NCBI GenBank assembly: GCA_013334755.1
Contig: JAAXWX010000004.1
Coordinates: forward strand, 1-64,000
Source: Chlorobiaceae bacterium
Lineage (GTDB): Bacteria > Bacteroidota > Chlorobiia > Chlorobiales > Chlorobiaceae
DNA: 64,000 bases
Reading direction: 5' to 3'
The translations under genes and the position numbers were made by a program. Below, one piece after another: positions 8,954 to 19,004 of this stretch; the first letter of the stretch is position 1, and the number at the start of each line of letters is the position of its first letter. A model generated the notes under the pieces. The model was not told the origin of the DNA, searched no databases, and saw nothing but the letters and a program-made list of their open reading frames with translations.

Positions 8954-11900
8954 TCAAATTCTTATTTTTTCAAGCCGTACGGGTATAAGTTTCGACACCC
9001 CGTCCTCTTCCATGGTTACCCCGTACAGTGCCTGGCAGGAGGCCATGGTTTTTTTGTTGTGCGTAACAATAATGAATTGAGTGTTATTCTCAAATTTTTT
9101 CAGAAGTTTAATAAACCGGGTGACATTGGCATCGTCCAGCGGGGCGTCCACTTCATCAAGAATGCAGAACGGACTTGGCTTTACCAGATAGATGGCAAAG
9201 AGGAGCGACAGGGCAGTCAGAGCTTTTTCACCACCGCTCAGTTGTTCTATGGAAAGTGGTTTTTTTCCTCTTGGTTTTGCAACGATCTCAATATGGGCGT
9301 CAAGAGGATCTTCGTCGGTATGAATGAGCAGATCCACTTCATCTTCAGGATCAAAAAGCTCCCTGAAGATAGTGATAAAGTTTTTTCTTACGTCACTGAA
9401 CGTTGCTTCAAATTTTTGCAGAGCGGTTTTGTTGATTTCATCAATGGTCGAACGAAGCTGCTTTTCTGCGTTGAGCAGATCTTCTTTCTGTTCCGAAAGA
9501 AAATCGAGCCGTTTTTTTTCCCCTTCATACTCTTCCATGGCCAGCTCATTGACAGCGCCAAACTGTTCGCGCTCTTTTGTCAGGAGATCGAGCTTTTGTT
9601 GCGCTGTACCTCGTTCAAAGGAACTACGATTATCAGGTTCCGCAATCAAGGCAAGGTCGCAGTTGTGTTTCACTTGAGTCTCAGTGAAGAGATGATCTAA
9701 TGATTGCTGAAGTTGCATCCGTTCCTGGGTGATGGACGCGAGCTGTTGTTGGTCGATCTCATGTTTTCGCCTGAGTTCCCTCAGTTTAGTCTGGCTTTCA
9801 CGATGCTGCGACTGCTTCTCCCTGTATACCAATTCAAGTTCAGTAACCGTTTGTTGCTTGGCGGCTGCCATAAGAAACAATTTATCAAGTTCTTTTTTTA
9901 TCCTTTCTGAGGTCTCTTGAACCATGTCTCGTTTCTTGTCTGTGGCCGCACCCTCAGTGTTGAGTTTATTGATCTCGTCAAGCATCGAACGTCGATTCTC
10001 TGCACATGAGGCGATGTTGAAACTGAGTTTTTCAAGATCGAGATGGGCATCCTTATAACGGTTCTGACGAGCCTGCACCTCTCTGCCAAATAGATGATGG
10101 CGGGTTTCAAGGGTGGTAAGATTTTCCTGAAGCAGTTTGATTTTTTCACTGAATAGTGATGCCTTTGAGGTTTTACTGCTGATTTCCGGTAAAAGCGCAT
10201 TCAGTTCGGCTTCACAGGCAGCTTTCTGTGTGACCATTTTTTCTTTTTCTAACCCGACCTGCTCCAGCTCTCGCTCGCAGGCACTTTGCTCGGCATCTAA
10301 CCGCGCGGCTTTTTTTTCAAGCGTTCCCAGCTCTAAAGCAAGTTGCTCAATTTCAAGACGTGGTGCTGCAACGTTAATAGATTTGAGTTTATTGCGTAGT
10401 TGCTGAAGAGCGTCCTCCTCCTTATTGATTGTTTTTTCAAAGGAGAATAGTTCTTTCTGGAGTCGGTCACGTAAGGATTTTTTTCCTAATCGTAACCCCT
10501 CGCTGCTTTTTGAGCTTCCGCCGAACAACAAGCCATTGCCAATGAATTTTTCTCCGTCACTGGTAACAAATGAGCTGTCAGGATATTTTAGAGCAAGGGT
10601 TTCCGCAACTCTGAGATCAGGTACGATATAGCTTTTACCAAGTATCAGGCGAAGTGCTGTATAAAGTTCCGGAGGATAGTCGATGACCTCGAGAGTTTTC
10701 TCTGTCCCGTTGATGTCCGGGTAGTCAACGTCTATACCATTGGTTACAAGATCAAGCACGAGGAAATGAACTTTTCCCTTATTGGAACGCGTAAGACTGG
10801 CAATACCTTCCTTGGCTTCCTCGAGAGATTGGCAGACATAATAGCTCATACTGTCGCCGAGTGCAGCATTGACTGCCTTTTGATACGAACTGTCAAGTGA
10901 CACAAGATCTGACAGGCATCCGAGCCACTGTTTCCCGTTTTTTTGCTTTTCGAGGAATCCTATTCCTTCAGGCATCCCTTCAAAATTATCGAGTACTGAG
11001 TTCGCAAGCAGAATCTGGTTGCTCACTTTATCCCGTTCAGATCGGTATTGAAAGAAAGCTTCCTGTTTTTTTTCGATGTGGCGGCTTACTTCATCTAACT
11101 GTTCCCGTAACAGACGCTCTGATATTTTTGCTTTGGTGATTCGCTCTTTTATACAGTTGATTTCATCCAAAAGTATCTTTTCAGCTTGATGAGAGCTTCT
11201 CATTTTTTTCTGAGCTGTCAGTTTTTTTGCTTCAAGACTTTCAATCGTTGTTCGCAAATACTCTTTTTTTGATTCAAGGGTATGCTTTGTCAAGGCAAGA
11301 TGGTTGGCGATACTCTGTTCTTCTATACTGAGCCTGCGTTCATGGGCAAGTTCCTCTCTACGCTCCCCGAGCGTAGCATTCAGTTCGTCGTGTTCAGCAA
11401 CAAGGCTCTGAAATGCCGCATATAGTTCACTGCATGCTTTTTCAAAAGAGGGTTGTCGCTGCAAGAGGCTGTTTTCGAGCAATTCCTGATCACGATACTT
11501 CTCCTCTTTTTTAGTGATATCTGACTTGATCCGTGCACTCTCTGCGGCAAGGTTCTTTTTGTTTTCTTCATGCTGCAGTAACTCTTTATCAAAAGTATGA
11601 ATCCGCTGATTGATGTCATTCAGCCTTTTCTGTGTCTCGGAGAGTTCTTGCTCCTGTTTGAGCAGCAGCAGTTCAGTTTCCTGGGTAATGCTGTCCTCAG
11701 TGGCAATTTTTGTGGCACATGCCTGGTTCAGCAGCTCCATTTCCCTCAGACGTTGCTGCATTGGCTCAAGTAGCTCTCGTAAATGCTCCATTGTATGCCA
11801 GGAAAGTTCAAGGTCGATTTCGCGAATCTTTTTTTTCAGTTCTCTCAGCTTTTCCGCTTTTCGTACTTGAAATTTCAGGGATTTCACTTTTTTTTCAACT

Positions 11901-12490
11901 TCTGCCAGTATATCATCAACTCGGGAGAGGTCGCGGGATGTACTTTCAAGTAGTTTGAAAGTCTGTTTCCGCCTTTGCTTATAACGGGATATGCCTGCAG
12001 CTTCTTCAAAGAGTTTAAGTCGTTCTTCACTTTTGTTGCTGATAATCTCTTCTATCATTTTCAACTCAATGACCGAATAGGCATCACTGCCCATTCCGGT
12101 ATCTGTGAAGAGGTCAAGAATATCCTTGAGGCGGCAAGGCACCTGGTTTAAAAGAACCTCACTCTCGCCGTTGCGGTAAAGTCGACGCGTAACGGTTACT
12201 TCGGTATATTCGATTGGTAAAACATTTCTCGTATTTTCGATCGTCAGGGAGACTTCAGTAATGCTGAGAGGCTTGAGGTTTTTGGAGCCATTAAAAATAA
12301 TGTTCTCCATTTTTGCTGACCTGAGCAACGAGGATTTTTGTTCGCCCAGTACCCAGCGTATAGCATCAACAATATTAGTTTTACCACATCCATTAGGCCC
12401 AACGATGGCCGTAAGACCTTTGTCAAATTTTATTCTGACCTTATGCGCAAAGCTCTTGAACCCAAAGAGCTCAATTTTGGAAAGATACAT
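8954..12490 (-). CDS. smc: Chromosome segregation protein SMC
   Basis: SMC forms the ATP-driven core of bacterial condensin with ScpA and ScpB. The 1178-residue protein has the full architecture: Walker A GPNGCGKTN (residues 31-39), a long coiled coil, a globular hinge (about 520-650, containing GFLEKQKNGKQWLG and VVLG-like strands), a return coiled coil rich in K/E/Q, then the ABC signature LSGGEKALTALSL and Walker B PFCILDEVDAPLDD. Length is normal for the family. The upstream gap to folP is 87 bases and the downstream HAD gene is 18 bases away. scpA and scpB are not in the window. Confidence 0.98.
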   Translation of the reverse strand: MYLSKIELFGFKSFAHKVRIKFDKGLTAIVGPNGCGKTNIVDAIRWVLGEQKSSLLRSAKMENIIFNGSKNLKPLSITEVSLTIENTRNVLPIEYTEVTVTRRLYRNGESEVLLNQVPCRLKDILDLFTDTGMGSDAYSVIELKMIEEIISNKSEERLKLFEEAAGISRYKQRRKQTFKLLESTSRDLSRVDDILAEVEKKVKSLKFQVRKAEKLRELKKKIREIDLELSWHTMEHLRELLEPMQQRLREMELLNQACATKIATEDSITQETELLLLKQEQELSETQKRLNDINQRIHTFDKELLQHEENKKNLAAESARIKSDITKKEEKYRDQELLENSLLQRQPSFEKACSELYAAFQSLVAEHDELNATLGERREELAHERRLSIEEQSIANHLALTKHTLESKKEYLRTTIESLEAKKLTAQKKMRSSHQAEKILLDEINCIKERITKAKISERLLREQLDEVSRHIEKKQEAFFQYRSERDKVSNQILLANSVLDNFEGMPEGIGFLEKQKNGKQWLGCLSDLVSLDSSYQKAVNAALGDSMSYYVCQSLEEAKEGIASLTRSNKGKVHFLVLDLVTNGIDVDYPDINGTEKTLEVIDYPPELYTALRLILGKSYIVPDLRVAETLALKYPDSSFVTSDGEKFIGNGLLFGGSSKSSEGLRLGKKSLRDRLQKELFSFEKTINKEEDALQQLRNKLKSINVAAPRLEIEQLALELGTLEKKAARLDAEQSACERELEQVGLEKEKMVTQKAACEAELNALLPEISSKTSKASLFSEKIKLLQENLTTLETRHHLFGREVQARQNRYKDAHLDLEKLSFNIASCAENRRSMLDEINKLNTEGAATDKKRDMVQETSERIKKELDKLFLMAAAKQQTVTELELVYREKQSQHRESQTKLRELRRKHEIDQQQLASITQERMQLQQSLDHLFTETQVKHNCDLALIAEPDNRSSFERGTAQQKLDLLTKEREQFGAVNELAMEEYEGEKKRLDFLSEQKEDLLNAEKQLRSTIDEINKTALQKFEATFSDVRKNFITIFRELFDPEDEVDLLIHTDEDPLDAHIEIVAKPRGKKPLSIEQLSGGEKALTALSLLFAIYLVKPSPFCILDEVDAPLDDANVTRFIKLLKKFENNTQFIIVTHNKKTMASCQALYGVTMEEDGVSKLIPVRLEKIRI

Positions 12491-12577
12491 CCGAACTATG
12501 AGGGTTTGAGGGTCTCAATCCAGGCAACAAGAGAAAAAATAACAAAAAAACACAATACCCCGAACCTCCGAACGTTT

Positions 12578-13492
12578 TCACGTATCAAGTTTCTCTGCTT
12601 TCCTGCCCCCCATCACCACTCCAATACACTGTGAGGCGGCTTCGACATCATGAACCCGGAGAATACTCGCTCCATTTATCAACGCTATCGTTTGTGCTGC
12701 GATGGTCGCAGCAAGTCTTTCAGAAGGTGGCAGGGTTTCTCCTTCAGGCGGTTTAATGGCATGGCCGAGAAACGATTTTCTTGAAACTCCAGCCAAAATC
12801 GGTCTACCCAGAGCGAGCAGTGAGGCGAGCTTATTAAGCAGTTGGAAGTTTTCCGCAACACTTTTGCCAAATCCAAAACCTGGATCAATGATGATGTTTT
12901 CTATTGCATTTTTTTCAGCCAGTGATATTGACTGAGCCAGAGAGCAGTTGACTCTCGTAATAATATCCTCTCCTCCGGAATCAGTTCCGGTGCTCCAAAG
13001 CATAGACTCTGGTTTAACTGGGGTATGCATCAAAATCACAGCAGCTTGGTACTTCCGGCAAACAGCAGGAAGATTTTGATCAAAGGTGAAGCCTGAAATG
13101 TCATTGACGATATGAGCCCCTGCCTGTAATGCGTGTTTTGCAACCTCTGCCTTGTAAGTATCTATCGAAATCAGGATATCGCTTTTCTGACTCAACAGGG
13201 CTATAAGCGGTATTGTGCGTGCTATTTCTTCACTGTCCGAAATTTTCTTGGCACCCGGTCGTGACGATTCACCGCCAATATCAATAATTGAAGCTCCAGC
13301 CCGGATCATGGCGAGAGCATGGTCGAGCGCCCGGTCAAGATCGAGAGTATGACCCTGACCCAGCAATGTTCCGCCATCATAGAAAGAATCGGGTGTCGTA
13401 TTAAGGATCCCCATGATTTTAGGCTCTGCAGAGAGATCAAGCATTCTGCCGGCACAATTGAGCTTGAAAGCTCTCTTTTGGTCGGTATTCAT
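12578..13492 (-). CDS. folP: Dihydropteroate synthase
   Basis: The enzyme condenses p-aminobenzoate with hydroxymethyl-dihydropterin pyrophosphate to give dihydropteroate, the sulfonamide target in folate synthesis. The 304-residue TIM-barrel protein shows the signatures IMGILNTTPDSFYDGG, IDIGGESSRPGA, NDISGF, DPGFGFGKS and AGVSRKSFLG. It is fed directly by the product of pabBC, encoded about 6 kb away on the other strand. It is 19 bases downstream of the M50 protease gene and precedes smc in the same transcription direction. Confidence 0.97.
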   Translation of the reverse strand: MNTDQKRAFKLNCAGRMLDLSAEPKIMGILNTTPDSFYDGGTLLGQGHTLDLDRALDHALAMIRAGASIIDIGGESSRPGAKKISDSEEIARTIPLIALLSQKSDILISIDTYKAEVAKHALQAGAHIVNDISGFTFDQNLPAVCRKYQAAVILMHTPVKPESMLWSTGTDSGGEDIITRVNCSLAQSISLAEKNAIENIIIDPGFGFGKSVAENFQLLNKLASLLALGRPILAGVSRKSFLGHAIKPPEGETLPPSERLAATIAAQTIALINGASILRVHDVEAASQCIGVVMGGRKAEKLDT

Positions 13493-13511
13493 CGTAATAC
13501 AGGCATCTTTT

Positions 13512-14570
13512 TCAGGTCGTTCCGAACGGAACGGGAGTAAACGTTATACAAAAGATAACAATCATAGCCCATCCATAAACGGTTTTTGCGGTTGACAGGG
13601 GGTGGTCGTATCCTGTAGGAGGATGGTTCAGGCCGATAAAGCGGGAAAGAATGAACGACCACAAAATCCAGCCAGACCATGACCAATGCAGCATCAGAGG
13701 AGGAATCAGCGCAACGGCTTCCGGCTTGAGCCATGTGAACAGCAGCTCCAGAAAAGAGGGGAAGCCGAGAAACATGATAAAGAGGAGAAAGCTTCTGGCT
13801 GCCTTTTCATGTCCTCTTTTGCCGAACATTGCATAAGTGATATGGCCACCATCAAGCTGACCAACGGGCAGCAGATTCAGAGCCGTCACCAGTGAACCGA
13901 GCCAGCCCGTAAAAAGAAAGGGATAGTGATACATCTCCGTCATCGGCGGCAGATTTTTAGGTGCAATGAGGTACTCCAGCCCAATCCAGAGCAGATTTTT
14001 ACCCAGAATAAGGGTTCCTGCCGGAACGGGGTGTTGCATGTCATCCAGTCTCAGATATTCAGGATGAACGGTATAAATAAAATCAGCAGGCGGAAGATTC
14101 AGAAACCCATAGACCAGAAGCCCCACACATACAGCAAAGCCGCCCATTGGTCCCGAAATGCCGATATCGAACAGGGAATTTGTTGAAGGAATTCGCTCCC
14201 TGATTTTTATGACCGCTCCCATTGTCCCGAGGCTGAGCAGAAACGGCAGAGGCGGTACGGGAATGTAATAGGGTAGTGTAGTTCGTACACGGTGGTGCAG
14301 TGCCGCAAAAAAGTGACCAAACTCATGGACGGTCAGGAAGAGAAGCAGCGATATTGAATAGGGAATACCCGTAGCCAGAGAGGCCATGAAGAGCGGAAAA
14401 GAGTTGGTGTCAACAGGGTGCCCCCCCCAGAATGCTCCAGCCCAGAGCGTCGTCAAAACCGTCAACAGAAACAGGGCCAGATGAAGTGGATTGTTTTGTT
14501 CAGCGAGAATGGAACGCTTTGGAAAAATCGGAAAACTCATGAAATCATTGCTCAAACTGTTTCGAAGCAC
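13512..14570 (-). CDS. Site-2-protease-type intramembrane metalloprotease (peptidase M50)
   Basis: This is a multi-pass membrane protein of about 340-350 residues. The zinc motif HEFGH (in LLFLTVHEFGHFFAAL) and the distal metal ligand motif NLLPVGQLDGGH are both present and spaced as in M50 proteases, which cut substrates inside the membrane. No PDZ domain is visible, unlike RseP, so it belongs to the simpler FtsH-unrelated S2P subgroup. The substrate is unknown. The start is uncertain: GTG at 14570 or ATG at 14540 (MSFPIFPK), and neither has a clear ribosome binding site. It is probably the first gene of the run continuing with folP and smc. Confidence 0.88.
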   Translation of the reverse strand: MLRNSLSNDFMSFPIFPKRSILAEQNNPLHLALFLLTVLTTLWAGAFWGGHPVDTNSFPLFMASLATGIPYSISLLLFLTVHEFGHFFAALHHRVRTTLPYYIPVPPLPFLLSLGTMGAVIKIRERIPSTNSLFDIGISGPMGGFAVCVGLLVYGFLNLPPADFIYTVHPEYLRLDDMQHPVPAGTLILGKNLLWIGLEYLIAPKNLPPMTEMYHYPFLFTGWLGSLVTALNLLPVGQLDGGHITYAMFGKRGHEKAARSFLLFIMFLGFPSFLELLFTWLKPEAVALIPPLMLHWSWSGWILWSFILSRFIGLNHPPTGYDHPLSTAKTVYGWAMIVIFCITFTPVPFGTT

Positions 14571-14656
14571 TCATCCCCATCGCCGCCCCTTTGGGAATTG
14601 CGGGGCGGCATGCTCACTCTTTGCAAATCGTTATCGTCATCTTTGCCCTTAACAGC

Positions 14657-15130
14657 TTACTTGCCCGAGCCCTTTTCATCATCGTTTGTGCCCCCCGGCT
14701 TATCTTCGCCGAAAGTCGCGGCAAGTCCCTTTACAAGCTCCGTTTTTTCCGCATCACTCAGTTTGGCCTCAGGATGCGCAGGCAGGTAGAAAAATGGAGG
14801 CATTTTCCCCTTTCTTACTGCTGCCGCAGCCTTGTCGCCCTCATTTTCTCCCGTCGTCCGTCCCCACTCAGAAACATTGAAAGCTTTTCGCCCAAAAGAA
14901 ACATCGACCTGGGCCAGCCACGATGCAGGTGCCACAGAACTGTACCATGGCCAGACCGTTTCGTTGGAATGACAGTTTTTACAGGCGCGTCCAAACAACT
15001 CGCTTGTACGTGGAGAATCCCATTTTGGTTCACCAGTGACCGGCGGGTTCTTGTGATCGCGGCCGTAAGGGATAATCTGAATAGCCGCCAGAAGTAATAC
15101 AGCTCCCGCTAATAATTTTACAGGTTTCAT
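14657..15130 (-). CDS. Exported haem-binding protein with one CxxCH motif
   Basis: This 157-residue protein has a short N-terminal hydrophobic signal ([14 protein letters not shown]) and a single c-type haem motif, Cys50-Lys-Asn-Cys53-His54, followed by [17 protein letters not shown]. That arrangement is typical of the 'haem-binding domain' family found in Bacteroidota and Chlorobiota. A possible distal methionine lies in GKMPPFFY. The C-terminal tail is charged and disordered-looking. It should sit in the periplasm or be membrane-anchored, and its redox partner is unknown. The start is well supported: AAGGAG lies 10 bases upstream of the ATG. Confidence 0.86.
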   Translation of the reverse strand: MKPVKLLAGAVLLLAAIQIIPYGRDHKNPPVTGEPKWDSPRTSELFGRACKNCHSNETVWPWYSSVAPASWLAQVDVSFGRKAFNVSEWGRTTGENEGDKAAAAVRKGKMPPFFYLPAHPEAKLSDAEKTELVKGLAATFGEDKPGGTNDDEKGSGK

Positions 15131-15140
15131 CGATGAGGTA

Positions 15141-15146
15141 CTCCTT
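15141..15146 (-). promoter_or_regulatory. Ribosome binding site for the haem-binding protein gene
   Basis: On the minus strand this reads AAGGAG, a strong match to the 16S rRNA anti-Shine-Dalgarno. It lies 10 bases before the ATG at 15130-15128. It fixes the start of that gene and stands out because most genes in this window lack a clear Shine-Dalgarno sequence. Confidence 0.7.
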
Positions 15147-15364
15147 ATTCTGCTATAGTTATCAATATTATAATTTTATGTTAATATAAGTGAATTTTTG
15201 TGTATCTCGTTTGTTAAAGCGAGGTAGCCTTCTCTTCCTCCTGTTGCTTATGGAAATGAGATGATATTTCATGTTGAAGTGGTTAATGGATGTGTAAAAA
15301 ATCCCTTAATTCGTATCTTTCATCGGTTTTCTGCTGCTTATGAACGTACAAGCATAGAAGTGTT

Positions 15365-17191
15365 ATGGCATACTTTAACCATCTCTGCCTTGTTGAGGCA
15401 CCTCAAACTATAATAGCACCATTTCCACGATTTATCACTGACTGTATCGGGGTCTGCTACCTGGCTGCAGCCGTTGAACATGATGTTGAAAGTATTGTCA
15501 TGCCTGACAATTTCTACAATGACGGCATTTTTGACAGTCTGCGCTCTCTTCTGAAAAAAAAGACCGTAGACCTCGTTGCCATCTCCTCAATGACCGGAGC
15601 ATTCAACCAGGCGGCACGACTTGCAAAAATAGCAAAAGATGCTGGTGCTTTTGTTGTGATGGGAGGCTTTCACCCTACTGCGCTTCCCGAAGAGGTGCTG
15701 AAACTCTCCAGTGTGGACGTTGTGGTTATCGGAGAAGGCGAAGAGACTTTCAGGGAGCTTGTACTCAATGGTCCTTCACGTGATGTTAAAGGAATTGCAT
15801 ACAGGGAGGGGGGCGGCATAGTCTGCACCGAACCAAGGCCAACCATTGCTGATATCGACTCCATTCGTTTTCCGATGCGCATCCTTCGTCCCGATCGTTA
15901 CGGTGAAAAAGGTGATGCCTACTCCATAGATACCATTTACACTTCCCGCGGCTGTCCGTGGAGCTGCTCCTTTTGCGCCAATGATCAGATGCACAAAGGA
16001 TGGAGAGGCCGCAGCGCTGAAAATGTTGTTGAAGAGATTGCCCTGCTCCACGACCCGAAAAATAAAAAACTTCTCAAGATCTGGGATGCCAACTTCCTGA
16101 CCAATATCAAAAGGGCGGAAAAAATCTGTGACCTGATGATCGAAAGGAAGCTGACCAACTTCAGGATCATGACCGAAACGAGAGCAAAGGATCTTGTACG
16201 TGCTGAACGGATTCTGGGTAAACTGCAGCGTATTGGGCTCAGCAAAGTAGGTCTCGGTATAGAAAGTCCGAGTGAAGCAACCCTTGCGCTCATGAACAAA
16301 AAAAACAGCCTTGATGATGTTGCCCGGGCCATAGCGCTTTGCCGACAGCACAGCATCGGAGCAGAAGGGTACTTCATTATTGGCCACTACACTGAAACCA
16401 TCGAGGATACCATCGCCTACCCGAAGTTTGCCCGATCGCTTGGCCTCCGTCAGGCACTGTTCATGGTGATGACCCCTTATCCAGGCACCGGGATATTCAA
16501 AGAGTATAAAAACGAAGGAAAAATACGCTCATTTGACTGGGACTTCTACAACAACTACTGCCCGGTTATCGAAACCCGTACCATGGACAGCGAAACCCTT
16601 GCTGCCATGCTGGCATACTGCAACGTCGCCTTCAACAGCTACCGCTCGGTCATGAAACGCAACAGCACGAAAGAGGTGCTGCTCAACTTCATGATAGACC
16701 TCTTCCAGCTCTGCTTTCTCATGCGGGTCAACAAGAATCTTGCTAATCCGCAGATTACCGACATGATTTTTAACGCCCTGCAGTTGCTTCTTGAGAACGA
16801 ACATGGCGAGATAGTGCAGCCGATCCTCCCTTCATGCCAACGATTGCCGCAGCCGCTTACCCTCCGCATTCGCTGCTCACCCGAAAAGAGTATCACCTTC
16901 ACGCTGCAAGAGCGGGACGGCAACCGGGTGCTCACCATGACAGCCCAGGAGAGCGCAGCCATCATCCCCATTGCAGGCCCGGAGATCAGGCTTGACAACC
17001 TGGTTGACTGTGCCTGTTCTCTCTCTATGGATACCCTGATGAGTGCACTCTACAGGAACGAATGGATGCGGAACAACCCCGGTCGTATGACTGGCCAGCT
17101 TCTTTCTATCCTTGCCGATCGCGAAATTCTGCGTTTTGGCAGGAAACTCGCAATGCTTTTTATCGGTACCTACCGCAAAAGCACCAGCTAA
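15365..17191 (+). CDS. Cobalamin-binding-domain radical SAM protein, function unknown
   Basis: This is a 608-residue class-B-type radical SAM enzyme. Residues 1 to about 150 form a B12-binding Rossmann-like domain (ending in [15 protein letters not shown]) without an obvious DxHxxG base-off motif. The radical SAM cluster motif is Cys197-x3-Cys201-x2-Cys204 in [15 protein letters not shown] 150-residue C-terminal extension follows. The family includes BchE, BchQ and BchR (bacteriochlorophyll ring closure and methylation) and hopanoid methylases. Which of these, if any, it matches cannot be decided here. The ATG at 15365 has no strong ribosome binding site. It is followed 10 bases later by recQ. 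Confidence 0.87.
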   Translation: MAYFNHLCLVEAPQTIIAPFPRFITDCIGVCYLAAAVEHDVESIVMPDNFYNDGIFDSLRSLLKKKTVDLVAISSMTGAFNQAARLAKIAKDAGAFVVMGGFHPTALPEEVLKLSSVDVVVIGEGEETFRELVLNGPSRDVKGIAYREGGGIVCTEPRPTIADIDSIRFPMRILRPDRYGEKGDAYSIDTIYTSRGCPWSCSFCANDQMHKGWRGRSAENVVEEIALLHDPKNKKLLKIWDANFLTNIKRAEKICDLMIERKLTNFRIMTETRAKDLVRAERILGKLQRIGLSKVGLGIESPSEATLALMNKKNSLDDVARAIALCRQHSIGAEGYFIIGHYTETIEDTIAYPKFARSLGLRQALFMVMTPYPGTGIFKEYKNEGKIRSFDWDFYNNYCPVIETRTMDSETLAAMLAYCNVAFNSYRSVMKRNSTKEVLLNFMIDLFQLCFLMRVNKNLANPQITDMIFNALQLLLENEHGEIVQPILPSCQRLPQPLTLRIRCSPEKSITFTLQERDGNRVLTMTAQESAAIIPIAGPEIRLDNLVDCACSLSMDTLMSALYRNEWMRNNPGRMTGQLLSILADREILRFGRKLAMLFIGTYRKSTS

Positions 17192-17201
17192 TCAGCCCCT
17201 T

Positions 17202-19004
17202 ATGTTCAACATTCTCCGCAAGGTATTCGGTTTTCGTGAGTTCCGCCCTAACCAGGAGAGTGTTGTCAGAGCAATTCTCGATAAGCGGGATGTGTTTGCC
17301 GTGATGCCCACCGGCGGCGGCAAATCACTCTGCTACCAGCTTCCCGCTGTGCTGCTTCCCGGTACATGCATGGTTATCAGTCCGCTTATCGCACTGATGA
17401 AAGACCAGGTTGATGGCGCCCGTTCGAACGGGATCAGTGCTGCCTTTCTCAATAGCTCCCAGACTTCAGGAGAACGCGAAGAGGTGATGCACCACCTTCT
17501 TGCAGGCAAGCTCGATCTCCTTTACGTCGCGCCCGAACGCTTCATCCTCAGTGATTTCCGCGAAACGCTCAGCCGGGTGCGGCTCAGCATGGCCGTTATT
17601 GACGAAGCACACTGTATTTCCGAATGGGGACACGACTTCCGCCCCGACTACCTGTCCCTCTCTGCCCTCGTGACCCTTTTTCCCGATACTCCGGTTGCAG
17701 CCTTTACTGCAACAGCTACGACCCGGGTGCAGCAGGACATTCTTGATAAACTTGCTCTCCGCAACCCCCTTATCATTCGGGCATCCTTCGACCGCCCGAA
17801 CCTTACCTACGGGGTTCTCTATAAAGAGCATCCGGATGTACAGCTTCTTTCGTTGCTCAAAAGCAACTTCGGCAAGGCAGGTATCATTTACCGCACCAGT
17901 CGTAAAAGTGTCAACGATACTGCTGCCATGTTGCAGAAAAAGGGATTCCGTGCCGTTCCTTATCATGCCGGTCTCAGTGATGAAAATCGCAAAAACAACC
18001 AGGAATCCTTCATCCGCGATGAAGTTGACGTTATTGTAGCTACCATCGCCTTCGGTATGGGGATCGATAAATCAAACATCCGTTTTGTCATTCATGCGGA
18101 TCTCCCCAAAAGTATTGAAAACTACTACCAGGAGACCGGCAGGGCTGGTCGTGATGGCGAACCGGCAGAGTGTACGCTGCTTTTTGCACAGGGGGATATT
18201 CCGAAAGTGCGTTTTTTTATCGACTCGATAATTGATGAAGAGGAAAGGGAACGGTCGCGCGTTGCCCTCTCAAAGGTTATTGCCTTTGCCTCGACCTCCG
18301 TCTGCCGCCGCAGAACCCTCCTCGACTACTTCGGTGAACACTACCCGCACGATAACTGCAACTCCTGTGACATCTGTCTTGGCAGCCGTGAGGTAGTTGA
18401 CTGCACACTTGAGGCACAGATGGTACTCTCAGCCATCGTTCGTACCGAAGAGCGTTTTGGAGCAACCCATATCACCGATATTGTCACCGGTAGCCGAAAC
18501 CAGAAAATTCTCGAATTCGGCCATGATCGTCTCAGAACCTATGGCGTTGGCAAAGAGCACGATAAAAAATACTGGCGCCGTCTCATTGATGAACTTCTCG
18601 CACAAAAAGTGATCACAAAATCCGATGGACTTTATCCGACGCTCCTGCTTTTACCAAAAGCAGTCAGGATTCTAAGGCACGATGAGCATATTGAGATGGT
18701 ACGGGTGCTCGAAAAGAAAAAGGGACAGCTACTCCCAAAAGCGAGTGAGCCATATGATCAACAGCTTTTTGAATTGTTGCGGTCGTTGCGCAAGCAGATA
18801 GCCGACGAGCAGGGGATTCCACCCTATGTTGTTTTTTCTGACCGTACGCTGCATGACATGTCCACCAGGTTTCCAAGAACGGCTGAATCCATGCTCACCG
18901 TGTCCGGTGTCGGCGAGGTAAAACTCGAGCGCTACGGGCGCCAGTTTCTCCGACTGATTGACCGTTACTGCAGCGACCATGTCGACAGTAAAATTATTCA
19001 ATGA
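17202..19004 (+). CDS. recQ: ATP-dependent DNA helicase RecQ
   Basis: This 3'-5' helicase of the RecF recombination pathway is 600 residues, the typical length. It contains Walker A in MPTGGGKSLCYQ, the DEAH box VIDEAHCISEWGHDFRPDY, motif V/VI with ATIAFGMGIDKSNIRFVIH and QETGRAGRDG, the RQC zinc ligands ending in NCNSCDICLG, and a C-terminal HRDC domain (LLRSLRKQIADEQGIPPYVV to LERYGRQFLRLI). The start is the ATG at 17202 (MFNILRKVFGFREFRPNQ). An upstream in-frame codon would overlap the preceding gene by 80 bases and add unconserved residues. It is 10 bases behind the radical SAM gene. Confidence 0.96.
   Translation: MFNILRKVFGFREFRPNQESVVRAILDKRDVFAVMPTGGGKSLCYQLPAVLLPGTCMVISPLIALMKDQVDGARSNGISAAFLNSSQTSGEREEVMHHLLAGKLDLLYVAPERFILSDFRETLSRVRLSMAVIDEAHCISEWGHDFRPDYLSLSALVTLFPDTPVAAFTATATTRVQQDILDKLALRNPLIIRASFDRPNLTYGVLYKEHPDVQLLSLLKSNFGKAGIIYRTSRKSVNDTAAMLQKKGFRAVPYHAGLSDENRKNNQESFIRDEVDVIVATIAFGMGIDKSNIRFVIHADLPKSIENYYQETGRAGRDGEPAECTLLFAQGDIPKVRFFIDSIIDEEERERSRVALSKVIAFASTSVCRRRTLLDYFGEHYPHDNCNSCDICLGSREVVDCTLEAQMVLSAIVRTEERFGATHITDIVTGSRNQKILEFGHDRLRTYGVGKEHDKKYWRRLIDELLAQKVITKSDGLYPTLLLLPKAVRILRHDEHIEMVRVLEKKKGQLLPKASEPYDQQLFELLRSLRKQIADEQGIPPYVVFSDRTLHDMSTRFPRTAESMLTVSGVGEVKLERYGRQFLRLIDRYCSDHVDSKIIQ

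Noticed and set aside
9059-9700. Plus-strand frame of about 213 codons opposite smc
   Set aside because: It is a shadow of the smc C-terminal region, with phenylalanine-rich composition typical of the reverse strand of coiled-coil coding sequence.
15776-16387. Minus-strand frame of about 203 codons opposite the radical SAM gene
   Set aside because: It is covered by a gene with clear cluster-binding cysteines; it has no own start context or motif.
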